Source: [Empedobacter] haloabium
Lineage (GTDB): Bacteria; Pseudomonadota; Gammaproteobacteria; Burkholderiales; Burkholderiaceae_D
Reading direction: 5' to 3'
DNA length: 64,000 nt
Assembly (NCBI GenBank): GCA_008011715.2
Contig: CP136508.1
Coordinates: 1,178,001 to 1,242,000, forward strand
Numbering within the stretch: the stretch's first letter is position 1; each line of letters starts with the position of its first letter. The position numbers were made by a program, and so were the translations under genes. Below, one piece after another: positions 25,622 through 35,052 of this stretch. Under the pieces are notes generated by a model that worked only from the letters and a program-made list of their open reading frames with translations, had not been told where the DNA came from and did no database searches.

Positions 25622-26401
25622 ATGAGCCTGCTTACTGTGCAAGCCCAGTTGTCAGCGGCGTTGCGCGCCACTGTCCTGCTGGCCCTGTTCTGCCTTGCCG
25701 GGGCCACGGCGGTCGCGCAGGAGACTGACCGGCGCTCCTACGCGCAAATCTCGGTCGAGGTGCTCGAGATGACTGCGACTCCTCTCCACTCACCGTCGGA
25801 TCCCGCCAGCGTCGAAGTGCGTTGGGCCAACATCGCCGAAACCATCGTCGACCTGGATGGCGTTCGAAAGGGCATCGAGCGCGACGACGGCGTGCAATTT
25901 CCCTGGCGCGTCGAGCTCGGCGACGAAACATCGCGCACGGTGGCCTCGGCGAGCGATTCGCTGTTCAGCAACGCGATGGCGATGAGTGAACTGCACGGGG
26001 CACCCCCCACCCACAGATCGGCGGGAGCAAACTGGTTTTCCAGCCTCGATACATTGCTGAGCCCCAAATCGAGACTGACGGTCAAGCTGCATCTAAGCGC
26101 TGATGCGTCAGGGTGGGGGGAGCATGGCGACGGCTTCTACGACTACTTCTTTTGGCTCACCGATATCTCGTGGGACGGCGAGATGGACCAGGCATACCGG
26201 CAGGTCCTGCCACTCGATCGGGTCGTGACGTTATCCTACGCAAATGGCGGCACGGAGCCGCGGCGTGTGATCCTGTCCTCGGCGGGATTTACGCACGTCT
26301 CGCTGGCACCGGTGCCGGAACCTGCGAGCATCGCCCTGCTGGCCCCGGGTCTGGTCGTCGTTTTCGCGCTGCTACGGCGCCGCAAGCTGGTCCTCGAATG
26401 A
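25622..26401 (+). CDS. PEP-CTERM sorting-signal exported protein
   Basis: A 259-residue exported protein of unknown function. The start is the ATG five bases after GGAGG (an upstream in-frame TTG is rejected). A signal peptide (LLALFCLAGATAVAQ) opens it. The end is a classic PEP-CTERM signal: VPEPASIALL, a hydrophobic helix, then RRRK. Such proteins are cleaved by an exosortase and are linked to exopolysaccharide-rich envelopes. The middle has no domain I recognise. It is probably beta-rich, with a central region containing YDYFFWLTDISWDG. It stands alone, so context gives no function. Confidence 0.85.
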   Translation: MSLLTVQAQLSAALRATVLLALFCLAGATAVAQETDRRSYAQISVEVLEMTATPLHSPSDPASVEVRWANIAETIVDLDGVRKGIERDDGVQFPWRVELGDETSRTVASASDSLFSNAMAMSELHGAPPTHRSAGANWFSSLDTLLSPKSRLTVKLHLSADASGWGEHGDGFYDYFFWLTDISWDGEMDQAYRQVLPLDRVVTLSYANGGTEPRRVILSSAGFTHVSLAPVPEPASIALLAPGLVVVFALLRRRKLVLE

Positions 26402-26492
26402 ATGCCCCTGGCGCACCGACGATCCCTTTCATTGTTGTGGGAGTCTTCATGCCCGGCGCAAAAGCTCTTTAGCCAGGGCGTTGTATGGCGTG

Positions 26493-26617
26493 CTGTCCCC
26501 GAAGTTTACATCCGCCGCGATACCGCATGCAAAACCACCGGTGACAGGCACCATGGGTTGCTTCCAGCGCTAGCCGCGGCGCAAGCCAACTTCGGGGACC
26601 GTCCGCAGGGACAGACC
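26493..26617. repeat. Degenerate long inverted repeat between convergent genes
   Basis: CTGTCCCCGAAGTTT (26493-26507) is matched about 80 bases later by AACTTCGGGGAC (26588-26599) and GGGACAGACC. The same words occur in 6592-6685 and 18777-18856. It fills the gap between the PEP-CTERM gene and the convergent kinase gene. Confidence 0.6.
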
Positions 26618-26625
26618 TCAGTGCC

Positions 26626-29544
26626 TCACTCGCTAGCAAAACTGTCCAGCACCTGCGCCAGCGCCTGCGTATCGACCGGCTTGACGAAGTGATGATCGAA
26701 GCCGGCGGCGGTGGACAGCACCCGGTCGGCCGGCTGCCCGTAGCCCGTCAGCGCGATCAGCAGGGCCTTGGCGATGGCGGGGCGGGAACGCAGATGCCGC
26801 GCCAGCGTGTAGCCGTCCATGCCGGGCAGGCCGATGTCCAGGATAAAAGCCTGCACCGTCTCCAGTGCCGGCTCGTACAGCGCCATCTCGGCATCCTCCG
26901 CCACGCTCACGCGGTGGCCCTGCGCGCGCAGCAGCTCGGCCAGCGACAGGGCGCCATCGATATTGTCGTCCACGATCATCACGTGCAGATGGTGCCGGGC
27001 CGTGCCAGGCACGTGCTGGGGCGCGGCATCGCTGCAGGCGCTGTCGTCGGCGGCCAATGGCAGCGTGATGGTGAACGTGCTGCCCTGGCCCTCGCCGGCA
27101 CTGTCGGCGGTGGCACTGCCGCCATGCAGCGCGGTCAGGCTGCGCACCAGCGCCAGGCCCAGGCCCAGACCGCCCTGGGCCCGGTCCGGGCTGCGTTCGC
27201 CCTGCACGAACAGGTCGAAGATGTCGGGCAAGAGAGCGGGGGCGATGCCGTTGCCGTTGTCCGTCACGGCGACACGGGCATGGCCGTCGTCCACGTCCAG
27301 CGTCAGCTGGATGCGCCCGTTCGGCGGTGTGTACTTGGCTGCGTTGTTGAGAACGTTGGCGATCACCTGCACCAGGCGGGTGCGATCGCCACGTACCTGT
27401 GCCCGCTGCGGTGGCGTGCGCACTTCCAGCGCGTGGCGGCGCGCCTCGATCAGCGGCAAGGCCTGTTCGATGGCGCTGTTGATCACCTGCTTCAGGTCCA
27501 GGGTCGCCATGTCCAGCTCCACCAGCCCGCGCGTCACGCGCGAGACGTCCAGCAGGTCGTCCACCAGCGCCGTCATGTGGCGCACCTGGCGCACGATGAT
27601 CTCGCTGGCCATCGTGCGCGCCTTCTCGTCCGCCTGGCGCACGCGCAGCAGCTGGGCCGCCGTGCTGATGGGGGCGAGCGGATTGCGCAGCTCGTGCGCC
27701 AGCATCGCCAGGAACTCGTCCTTGCGCTGGGCCGCCTCGCGCAACGCATCCTCGGCCAGCTTCTGCGTGTGGATGTCCGTGCAGGTGCCCATCCAGCGCA
27801 CGATGCGCCCAGCCTCGTCGCGGATCGGCAGCGCGCGGCCCAGCACCCAGCGGTACTCGCCGGAGCGGTGGCGCAGCCGGTATTGGATCTCGTAGGTATC
27901 GCCCGTTGCCAGGCTGTGGCGCCAGGCCTGCCAGGCGCGCGCCTGGTCGTCCGGGTGGAACACGTCGTTCCATGCGGCGCCGTCGGTCGAGCCGTCCGGT
28001 ACGCCGGTGTAGTCGTACCATTGCTGATTGTAGTAGTCGTGGTAGCCGTCCGGCAGGGTGGACCAGACCATTTGCGGCATCGCGTCGGCGATGGTGCGGA
28101 ACTTCGCCTCGCTTTCGCGCAGTTTCAGCATGCTGGCCAGCCTCTCGGTCGCGGTGCGGGCCCGTTCCGCAACTTCGCGCATCAGTGCGCAATCCTCGGC
28201 CGACCAGGCCCGCGGCGTGGCGCTGTTGACGAACAGGATGCTGGTCAAGCGGCCATGCTCCGTCAGCGGGATGTTGACGAAGGCGGTGGCGGCGTAGGCA
28301 CGCAGCTGTTCCGCCGCGGCGAGCGTGCGGGGATCGTTCGCGGCGTCGTCGACGATCACGGTACGGCCTAACTTCATGTCGTCGACGTAGGTGCCGAAGT
28401 CGCCCATGTCGAGCGTACCGGCAAGCGACTGCACACCCGGCGCGGTCCAGTCGCGTTCGAAGCGCAGCAGCCCCGAGGTCTGCTCGAACGCGCCGTAGCC
28501 CACCCGGCTGACGCCCAGCGTCTCGCCCAGGATGCGCGCGGCCGCATACGCGATCTCTTCGGGGGTGCGCAGGTCGCGCAGCGCGTCGGTCAGGCGGATC
28601 AGCGCGTCGCGCCGGGCATTGGCCTGGACCCGGTCGGTCACGTCAACCCCCTCGACGAAGATGCCGCGCACGCCGCCTTCCGGCGTGCGGATGGGCTGGA
28701 ACACGAAGTCGATGTAGCGCTGCTCGGTATCGCCGCCGGCCACCGGCTGCACCGCATACAGGGCACTGCTGGCGGCCAGCGGCCGGCCGCTGCGGTACAC
28801 CTCGTCCAGCAGGGCGACGTAGGCGCGGCCGGTGGCGCCGCCGAAGCATTCGGCCACGCTGCGGCCGATCACGTCGCGGTGGCCGGTCAGGCGCATGAAG
28901 CCCTGGTTCAGCAACTCGACGTGGTGCTCGGGACCCGACAGCATCGCCATGAACGTGGGCGCCTGCTGGAACAGGTCGGCGAACTGCTGGCCTTCGCGCA
29001 CGTGCTGCGCCTGGGCCAGGAGTTCGGCCTCCATGCGCACCGTGTGGGCGCGCGCCTGCACGGCCGTCGTCACGTCCTCGACGCGGTGGATGATGTGCGT
29101 CAGCTCGCCCTGTGCGTCCAGCACCGGCACGTTGACGGGACTCCAGTGGCGCTGTTCGAAACCGCCCGGTATGGCAGAGATGGGAATGTCGTACTTCTGC
29201 ACGGCCATCGTGTCCGCGGTCCTGGTCTGGCGCACCCGCATCAGCGAGGCGCGCAGGTTGGCGACGCCGTTCGCGTCCGGATCGTTCGGGTTATCCGGGA
29301 ACACGTCGAAGATGTTGCGGCCAACGATCTGCTCGCGCACCGTCGCGGTGGCGCGCAGGTAGGCCTCGTTGACTGCGGCGATGGTGAACTCGGGTGTGAG
29401 CAGCAGGTACGGCGTGGGCGTGGCCTCGAACACCTGGCGATAGTCCGGCATGGCCGTGGGCGCGGCCGGAGCATGTCGCTGTTGACGGCGGCGGTGGCGA
29501 CCGGCGCCGGACTGGCTGGCAGCTTGATTGTCGGGTTGGGCCAT
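26626..29544 (-). CDS. Hybrid sensor histidine kinase (PAS-PAS-GAF-PAS-HisKA-HATPase-REC)
   Basis: A 972-residue signalling protein with no clear membrane segment, so probably cytoplasmic. Domains in order: PAS (about 33-150), PAS (about 170-290), GAF (about 325-470), PAS_3 (about 480-600, with HRSGEYRWVLGRALPIRDE), HisKA with AHELRNP (phospho-His near 614), an ATPase domain with NVLNNAAKYTPP and GLGLGLALVRSLTALHGG, and a C-terminal receiver with VDDN and ILDIGLPGMDG (phospho-Asp near 901). It would sense a soluble ligand or redox state and pass phosphate inward to its own receiver. No response regulator lies beside it, so the output is unknown. The ATG at 29544 lacks a good ribosome site; the next in-frame ATG is at 29451. 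Confidence 0.9.
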   Translation of the reverse strand: MAQPDNQAASQSGAGRHRRRQQRHAPAAPTAMPDYRQVFEATPTPYLLLTPEFTIAAVNEAYLRATATVREQIVGRNIFDVFPDNPNDPDANGVANLRASLMRVRQTRTADTMAVQKYDIPISAIPGGFEQRHWSPVNVPVLDAQGELTHIIHRVEDVTTAVQARAHTVRMEAELLAQAQHVREGQQFADLFQQAPTFMAMLSGPEHHVELLNQGFMRLTGHRDVIGRSVAECFGGATGRAYVALLDEVYRSGRPLAASSALYAVQPVAGGDTEQRYIDFVFQPIRTPEGGVRGIFVEGVDVTDRVQANARRDALIRLTDALRDLRTPEEIAYAAARILGETLGVSRVGYGAFEQTSGLLRFERDWTAPGVQSLAGTLDMGDFGTYVDDMKLGRTVIVDDAANDPRTLAAAEQLRAYAATAFVNIPLTEHGRLTSILFVNSATPRAWSAEDCALMREVAERARTATERLASMLKLRESEAKFRTIADAMPQMVWSTLPDGYHDYYNQQWYDYTGVPDGSTDGAAWNDVFHPDDQARAWQAWRHSLATGDTYEIQYRLRHRSGEYRWVLGRALPIRDEAGRIVRWMGTCTDIHTQKLAEDALREAAQRKDEFLAMLAHELRNPLAPISTAAQLLRVRQADEKARTMASEIIVRQVRHMTALVDDLLDVSRVTRGLVELDMATLDLKQVINSAIEQALPLIEARRHALEVRTPPQRAQVRGDRTRLVQVIANVLNNAAKYTPPNGRIQLTLDVDDGHARVAVTDNGNGIAPALLPDIFDLFVQGERSPDRAQGGLGLGLALVRSLTALHGGSATADSAGEGQGSTFTITLPLAADDSACSDAAPQHVPGTARHHLHVMIVDDNIDGALSLAELLRAQGHRVSVAEDAEMALYEPALETVQAFILDIGLPGMDGYTLARHLRSRPAIAKALLIALTGYGQPADRVLSTAAGFDHHFVKPVDTQALAQVLDSFASE

Positions 29545-29620
29545 GGTTGTGGAATGTCTGCTTTGTCACAGCATGCCAGATTTCCGCCCGCCGTTGTTTA
29601 TCGATGATGGCCGCACGCCT

Positions 29621-29650
29621 TTGGTCGCGCCGGCGCCGGCATGGTATACT
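29621..29650 (+). promoter_or_regulatory. Candidate bipA promoter
   Basis: TTGGTC (29621-29626) and TATACT (29645-29650) with an 18-base spacer, about 50 bases upstream of the bipA start. Confidence 0.6.
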
Positions 29651-29700
29651 AGTGGGTTCAGTGCAGCCGCACTCGCAGTTTTTCTGTAAACACAACGACT

Positions 29701-31533
29701 ATGTCTAATACTAAACGCGCAATTCGTAACATCGCCATCATCGCCCACGTCGACCACGGCAAAACCACCCTCGTGGACCAGCTGCTGCGCCAGTCCGGTA
29801 CCTTCCGTGAAAACCAGCAGGTCGACACCCGCGTCATGGACTCGAACGACCTCGAGAAAGAGCGTGGCATCACGATTCTGTCGAAGAATTGCGCGGTCGA
29901 GTACGAAGGCACCCACATCAATATCGTCGACACCCCGGGCCACGCCGACTTCGGCGGCGAAGTCGAGCGCGTGCTGTCGATGGTCGACTCCGTGCTGCTG
30001 CTGGTCGATGCGCAGGAAGGCCCGATGCCGCAGACCCGTTTCGTCACGCGCAAGGCGCTGGCGCTGGGCCTGAAGCCGATCGTCGTGGTCAACAAGATCG
30101 ACCGTCCGGGCGCGCGCGCCGACTGGGCCATCAACCAGACCTTCGAACTGTTCGACAAGCTGGGCGCGAACGACGAGCAGCTGGACTTCCCGATCATCTA
30201 CGCCTCGGGCCTGAACGGCTACGCCGGTATGGACGAAAGCGTGCGCGGCGGCGACATGAAGCCGCTGTTCGAAGCGATCCTGAAATACGTGCCGGTGCGT
30301 GACGACAATCCGGATGGCCCGCTGCAGATGCAGATCACGTCGCTGGACTATTCGTCCTACGTCGGCAAGATCGGCATCGGCCGCATTTCCCGTGGCCGCA
30401 TCAAGGCCGGCCAGGACGTCGTCGTGGTCGACGGCCCGGGCGCGACCCCGATCAAGGGCCGCATCAACCAGGTGCTGAACTTCAAGGGCCTGGAGCGCGT
30501 GCTGGTCGACGAAGCCGTCGCCGGCGACATCGTGCTGATCAACGGTATCGAAGATATCGGCATCGGTTCGACCGTGTGCGCACCGGACAATATCGACCCG
30601 CTGCCGATGCTGACCGTCGACGAGCCGACCCTGACGATGAACTTCATGGTCAACACCTCGCCGCTGGCCGGCCGCGAAGGCAAGTTCGTCACGTCGCGCC
30701 AGCTGCGCGACCGCCTGGACAAGGAACTGAAATCGAACGTGGCACTGCGCGTGGCACCGACCGACGACGACACGATCTTCGAAGTGTCGGGCCGCGGCGA
30801 GCTGCACCTGACCATCCTGCTGGAGAACATGCGCCGCGAAGGCTTCGAGCTGGCGGTGTCCCGTCCGCGCGTGGTGTTCAAGATGGTCGACGGCGTGCGC
30901 CATGAGCCGTACGAGATGCTGTCGGTGGACGTGGAAGAAGCCAACCAGGGCGGCGTGATGGAAGAACTGGGCCGCCGCCGTGGCGACCTGCAGAACATGG
31001 AATCGGACGGCAAGGGCCGCGTGCGCCTGGAGTACCGCATTCCCGCGCGTGGCCTGATCGGCTTCCAGGGCGAGTTCATGACGCTGACGCGCGGCACGGG
31101 CCTGATGAGCCACGTGTTCGACGCCTATGCGCCGGTCGACAACTCGAAGGGCGAACTGGCCGGCCGTCACAACGGCGTGCTGATCTCGCAGGATGACGGC
31201 CAGGCCGTCGCCTACGCCCTGTGGAAGCTGCAGGATCGCGGCCGCATGTTCGTGTCGCACAACGACCCGGTCTACGAAGGCATGATCATCGGTATCCACT
31301 CGCGCGACAACGACCTGGTCGTCAACCCGATCAAGGGCAAGCAGCTGACCAACGTGCGCGCATCGGGCACCGACGAAGCCGTGCGCCTGGTGACGCCGAT
31401 CCAGCTGTCGCTGGAATACGCGGTCGAGTTCATCGAGGACGACGAACTGGTCGAGATCACGCCGAAGTCGATCCGCCTGCGCAAGCGCTTCCTGAAGGAG
31501 CACGAGCGCAAGAAGGCTTCGCGCGAAGCGTAA
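29701..31533 (+). CDS. bipA: Ribosome-associated GTPase BipA/TypA
   Basis: A 610-residue translational GTPase of the EF-G class, involved in 50S assembly and growth under stress such as cold. G-domain motifs: HVDHGKTTL at 16-24, the switch segment [21 protein letters not shown] and [11 protein letters not shown]. The BipA-specific C-terminal domain ([36 protein letters not shown]) sets it apart from EF-G and LepA. Normal length for the family. It is a single-gene unit, with its own promoter upstream and a strong terminator just past the stop. Confidence 0.96.
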   Translation: MSNTKRAIRNIAIIAHVDHGKTTLVDQLLRQSGTFRENQQVDTRVMDSNDLEKERGITILSKNCAVEYEGTHINIVDTPGHADFGGEVERVLSMVDSVLLLVDAQEGPMPQTRFVTRKALALGLKPIVVVNKIDRPGARADWAINQTFELFDKLGANDEQLDFPIIYASGLNGYAGMDESVRGGDMKPLFEAILKYVPVRDDNPDGPLQMQITSLDYSSYVGKIGIGRISRGRIKAGQDVVVVDGPGATPIKGRINQVLNFKGLERVLVDEAVAGDIVLINGIEDIGIGSTVCAPDNIDPLPMLTVDEPTLTMNFMVNTSPLAGREGKFVTSRQLRDRLDKELKSNVALRVAPTDDDTIFEVSGRGELHLTILLENMRREGFELAVSRPRVVFKMVDGVRHEPYEMLSVDVEEANQGGVMEELGRRRGDLQNMESDGKGRVRLEYRIPARGLIGFQGEFMTLTRGTGLMSHVFDAYAPVDNSKGELAGRHNGVLISQDDGQAVAYALWKLQDRGRMFVSHNDPVYEGMIIGIHSRDNDLVVNPIKGKQLTNVRASGTDEAVRLVTPIQLSLEYAVEFIEDDELVEITPKSIRLRKRFLKEHERKKASREA

Positions 31534-31558
31534 GCATTCCGTCGGACCGACCGACCAG

Positions 31559-31593
31559 AACCGCCGCCTGCGTTTGCAGCCGGCGGTTTTTTT
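31559..31593 (+). terminator. Intrinsic terminator of bipA
   Basis: A stem begins AACCGCCG and closes CCGGCGGTT, with CTGC/GCAG pairing inside. It is followed by seven T, about 25 bases past the stop. Confidence 0.9.
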
Positions 31594-31659
31594 ATGGGAT
31601 CAGAGGTGCCTGTTCCCTTGGGGTTTCTGCTCAATACAATGCGCAAAACGCGCAGCTAA

Positions 31660-31674
31660 TCATCATCCTGATTC
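31660..31674 (+). promoter_or_regulatory. Operator-like motif TCATC-N4-TGATTC upstream of carbohydrate TBDR
   Basis: TCATC ATCC TGATTC. It is followed by TTTCG and then AATCAC. It lies 122 bases upstream of the receptor start. The same pattern with the same spacing is found at 41977-41991, 49763-49777 and, on the minus strand, 56438-56452. Confidence 0.5.
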
Positions 31675-31796
31675 TTTCGAATCACGCGACTTTTTATCCG
31701 TATCCCTCCCCTAGAATAAAAAACAGCTGATCAAGCAGCAGGGCAGAAAGCCCCAGAACACAGGCCATCGAAGGCCGATACCGGAGGAGACCCATC

Positions 31797-34700
31797 GTGA
31801 TTGAGCATCCGAATACCCCCCAGCGTCAATGCCGCCTGACCGCCTGCGCATTGGCCGCGGCGCTGCTGGCGGCCCAGGCTGCGCAGGCCCAGGACAGCAG
31901 CCAGGGCGCCACCCCGGCCGCCAGCAGCGCCGGCGCCAGCAGCGGCGCCCGCCAGGCCGGCGGCGGCGACCAAGGCAACGTCGTCATGGTGGTCGGCACG
32001 CGCAAGTCCGTCGCCTCCGCGATCGACCGCAAGATCCGCAACGCCACCGTGTCCGATTCGCTGGTGGCCGAGGACATCAACCAGTTCCCCGACAAGAACG
32101 TGGGTGAGGCGCTGTCGCGCATCACCGGCGTGCAGCTGTCGCGCTCTTTCGGCGAAGGCTCGCAAGTGGCGATCCGTGGCGTGGAGCCGGACCTGAACCG
32201 GGTCGAGATCAACGGCATGTCGGTGCTGGGCACCAGCGGTGGCGCGGGCCGCGGCGCCGAGCTGCGCGAGCTGGCCTCCGAGCTGATCGCCTCGATCGAC
32301 GTCTACAAGGGCACCACGGCCGACATGACCGAAGGCGGCGTGGGCGGCACGGTGGTCATCAAGACGCGTAAGCCGCTCGACTTCAAGAAGCCGACCGTCG
32401 CCACCACGATCTCGGGCGAGCATTCGACCAGCCGGGGCGGCGTCGATCCGCGCGCCAGCCTGCTGCTGGCGGACCGCTACTTCGGCAACCGCCTGGGCCT
32501 GATGGCCAACCTGGTCTACGACAAGGTGCTGACGCAGAACGACTATGCCCGCAATACCTCGTGGCGCTTCCTGCGCGACTGGGACATGAGCGCCGAGAAG
32601 ACAGTCGTCAGCAAGAATCCCGCGTTGGCGGCGATCGGCACCAAGGCCGGCTGCGACGGCCTGGCCGCAGCCGACAAGACCGCTTGCCTGGCGCAGTGGA
32701 ACGATTACTCGCCCGGCCTGCCGCGCTACGGCATCTGGACGCGCGACCACAAACGCTCGTCCGCCGAGCTGACCGCGCAGTACGAGTTCGCCAAGGACTT
32801 CACGGCCTTCGTCAGCTACCAGGACAACAAGCAGGACCAGCGCCTGAACGACCGCAACTTCGGCACCAGCTTCGAGGCGGAGAGCCGGCTGTTCAACGCC
32901 GGTACGGCGCCCGTGTATGACGCCAGCGGCAGGCAGACCACGGCGGGCAGCTGCACGCCAGTGACCACGACGGGAACGCCGCCCGGCATGACGGTGCGCG
33001 ACCATTACGTCACCGAGTACACGGTCGGCGATTGCCTCTACGCGTCGGGGCAGGGCGGCCAGGGCGCGTTCCTCACGTCGGCGCGCGACTTCTCGCTCAA
33101 CATCCGCTCGAAATACTATTCGACCGGCTTCAGCTTCAAGCGCGACCGGCTGGAGGCCGAGGGCTTGCTCGGCAAGTCCAAGTCCGAGTACATCAACCAG
33201 AGCAACAACGTGACGATGACGATGAACGCGCCGGGCCTGAAGGTCACGCTGGACCAGCAGGGCCTGCCGCACTTCGACTTCCCCGCCGCGTACTCGCCCG
33301 AGAACAGCAGCTCCTACACGCAGGTGCAGTTGCAGTACCGTCCGGAGGAAGTCAAGAACACGGAAGACCAGGCCAAGCTGGATTTGAAGTACCGCCTGGA
33401 GACGCCGTTCTTCACCAAGGTGTGGTTCGGCGCGCAGGCGCGCAAGAGTACCGGCTACCAGTACAAGGGCGGCGGCTTCCTGCGCAGTAACGGCGCCGAC
33501 CTGGCCGGCGTCGGCGACGACGTCATCGTCCCCAGCGCGAACGTCAACCAGACGCTGATCTGGGACCCGGGCTGGAGCGGCACGCCGCGCGCGCCCGATC
33601 CGAAGTCGCTGCTCAACCCGAACAACGCCACGCAGTACGTCACCGCGGCGCAAATGGCGCAGCTGATCGACACCATCCGCACCCGCTCGCCCGGCAGCTT
33701 CTTCAAAGGCTTCGACAACGTCCGCAACCTGCCCACCAGCTGGGTCGCGCCGGACTTCGCCAAGGCCGCGCCGTTCTTCGACACGTCGCACTTCAACCAC
33801 GACCTGGTGCGCAGCGCGCGCGCCAGCGACGGCAACGTCTATCCGCAGATCCCGGTTTACGGCGCCGAGGAGCGCGTGCGCTCGGCCTACGGCCGGCTCG
33901 ATTTCGACACGGAGCTGTTCGGTTACGCGGTCAACGGCAATCTCGGCGCGCGCTACACGCATACGCGTGCGGTGGCGACGGGCTCGTACCAGAACAAGGT
34001 GCGCGTGGCCACCGGCACCGGCGCCACCGGCTGGGTCGACTACATCGTGGAAAACGGCATCGCCAGCGTGGCCAGTTCGTACCACGACGTGCTGCCCAGC
34101 GCGAACGCGATGGCATGGCTGGTGCCGGACGTGTTCCTGGCGCGGGTGGGCTGGGGCAAGGTGATGTCGCGTCCGCGCATCGACCTGCTGGCGCCGAACG
34201 CCACCTGCACCCTCAACAGCGGCCGCAATGAATTCGGCGGCGACGGCACCGACGACTGCACGGCCGGCAATCCGGACCTGAAGCCGTTCCGCGCAACGAA
34301 CACGGACCTGTCGCTGGAATACTATCCGGGCCCCGATACGCAAGTCAGCGTGGCCTTCTTCAAGAAGGAGATATCCAGCTACATCCTGGAGAAGCAGCTG
34401 GTCAAGCAGGTCGACGTGTTCCACGACGGTACCCGCTGGGACGTGACGCAGCCGATCAACGGCAAGGGCGCGACGACGAAGGGCATCGAGATCACGGCGC
34501 GCACCGCCTTCACCTTCCTGCCCGGCTGGCTGGGCGGCTTCGGCGGCGACGTCAACTACACACGCATGACGTATAAGTACGCGCCCGGCACGGAGCGCCT
34601 GAATGTGCTGGACAACACGGTGCTGCCGTATCCGGGCCTGTCGAAGAACAGCTACAACGTGGCACTGTGGTACGACCGCGGCCCGATCAACGCCCGCGTC

Positions 34701-34949
34701 GCCTACAACGCGCGCGACCGCTACTACACGGGCGGTAACGACGTGTCGGGCAATCCCAACTTCCAGGAGAAGACGGGCTACCTCGACGCCAAATTCCAGT
34801 ACCGCTACAACGACAACATCACCTTCTCGATCGAGGGCAAGAACCTGACCGACCAGGAGGAGATCACCGACGCGGGCGATCTGTTCCGCGTCAACGAACT
34901 GGCCTTCTCGGGGCGCCGCTACTACGCCAGCGTGTCCCTGAAATTCTGA
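31797..34949 (+). CDS. TonB-dependent receptor, probable pectin/rhamnogalacturonan oligosaccharide importer
   Basis: A 1050-residue outer-membrane receptor. It starts at GTG, seven bases after GGAGGAG. The signal peptide ends at AQAQD. The plug has SLVAEDINQFPDKNVGEAL and SRITGVQLSRSFGEGSQVAI, followed by EGGVGGTVVIKTRKPLDF. These mark the Xanthomonas/Caulobacter-type TBDR subfamily that commonly imports plant glycans. The barrel ends YYASVSLKF. It differs plainly from the three receptors at 0.3-9.5 kb. Its place next to rhamnose and pectin genes, and its upstream motif, suggest oligosaccharides from rhamnogalacturonan. That ligand is an inference from context. Confidence 0.9.
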   Translation: MIEHPNTPQRQCRLTACALAAALLAAQAAQAQDSSQGATPAASSAGASSGARQAGGGDQGNVVMVVGTRKSVASAIDRKIRNATVSDSLVAEDINQFPDKNVGEALSRITGVQLSRSFGEGSQVAIRGVEPDLNRVEINGMSVLGTSGGAGRGAELRELASELIASIDVYKGTTADMTEGGVGGTVVIKTRKPLDFKKPTVATTISGEHSTSRGGVDPRASLLLADRYFGNRLGLMANLVYDKVLTQNDYARNTSWRFLRDWDMSAEKTVVSKNPALAAIGTKAGCDGLAAADKTACLAQWNDYSPGLPRYGIWTRDHKRSSAELTAQYEFAKDFTAFVSYQDNKQDQRLNDRNFGTSFEAESRLFNAGTAPVYDASGRQTTAGSCTPVTTTGTPPGMTVRDHYVTEYTVGDCLYASGQGGQGAFLTSARDFSLNIRSKYYSTGFSFKRDRLEAEGLLGKSKSEYINQSNNVTMTMNAPGLKVTLDQQGLPHFDFPAAYSPENSSSYTQVQLQYRPEEVKNTEDQAKLDLKYRLETPFFTKVWFGAQARKSTGYQYKGGGFLRSNGADLAGVGDDVIVPSANVNQTLIWDPGWSGTPRAPDPKSLLNPNNATQYVTAAQMAQLIDTIRTRSPGSFFKGFDNVRNLPTSWVAPDFAKAAPFFDTSHFNHDLVRSARASDGNVYPQIPVYGAEERVRSAYGRLDFDTELFGYAVNGNLGARYTHTRAVATGSYQNKVRVATGTGATGWVDYIVENGIASVASSYHDVLPSANAMAWLVPDVFLARVGWGKVMSRPRIDLLAPNATCTLNSGRNEFGGDGTDDCTAGNPDLKPFRATNTDLSLEYYPGPDTQVSVAFFKKEISSYILEKQLVKQVDVFHDGTRWDVTQPINGKGATTKGIEITARTAFTFLPGWLGGFGGDVNYTRMTYKYAPGTERLNVLDNTVLPYPGLSKNSYNVALWYDRGPINARVAYNARDRYYTGGNDVSGNPNFQEKTGYLDAKFQYRYNDNITFSIEGKNLTDQEEITDAGDLFRVNELAFSGRRYYASVSLKF

Positions 34950-34986
34950 TCCGTGCCTGTGCGCAGTCGATCGCTGCGAAAACCCC

Positions 34987-35041
34987 AGGTGTCAGGCACT
35001 CATCTTCAGGTCGGAGACCTGAAGATGAGTGCCTGACACCT
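34987..35041. repeat. Perfect 26-bp inverted repeat between convergent genes
   Basis: Each arm is 26 bases (34987-35012 and 35016-35041), with no mismatch and a three-base GGA loop. The outer part is AGGTGTCAGGCACTCATC. It lies between the stop codons of the TBDR and rhaK and would work as a terminator in both directions. Confidence 0.85.
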
Positions 35042-35052
35042 TTGGTTAACGC

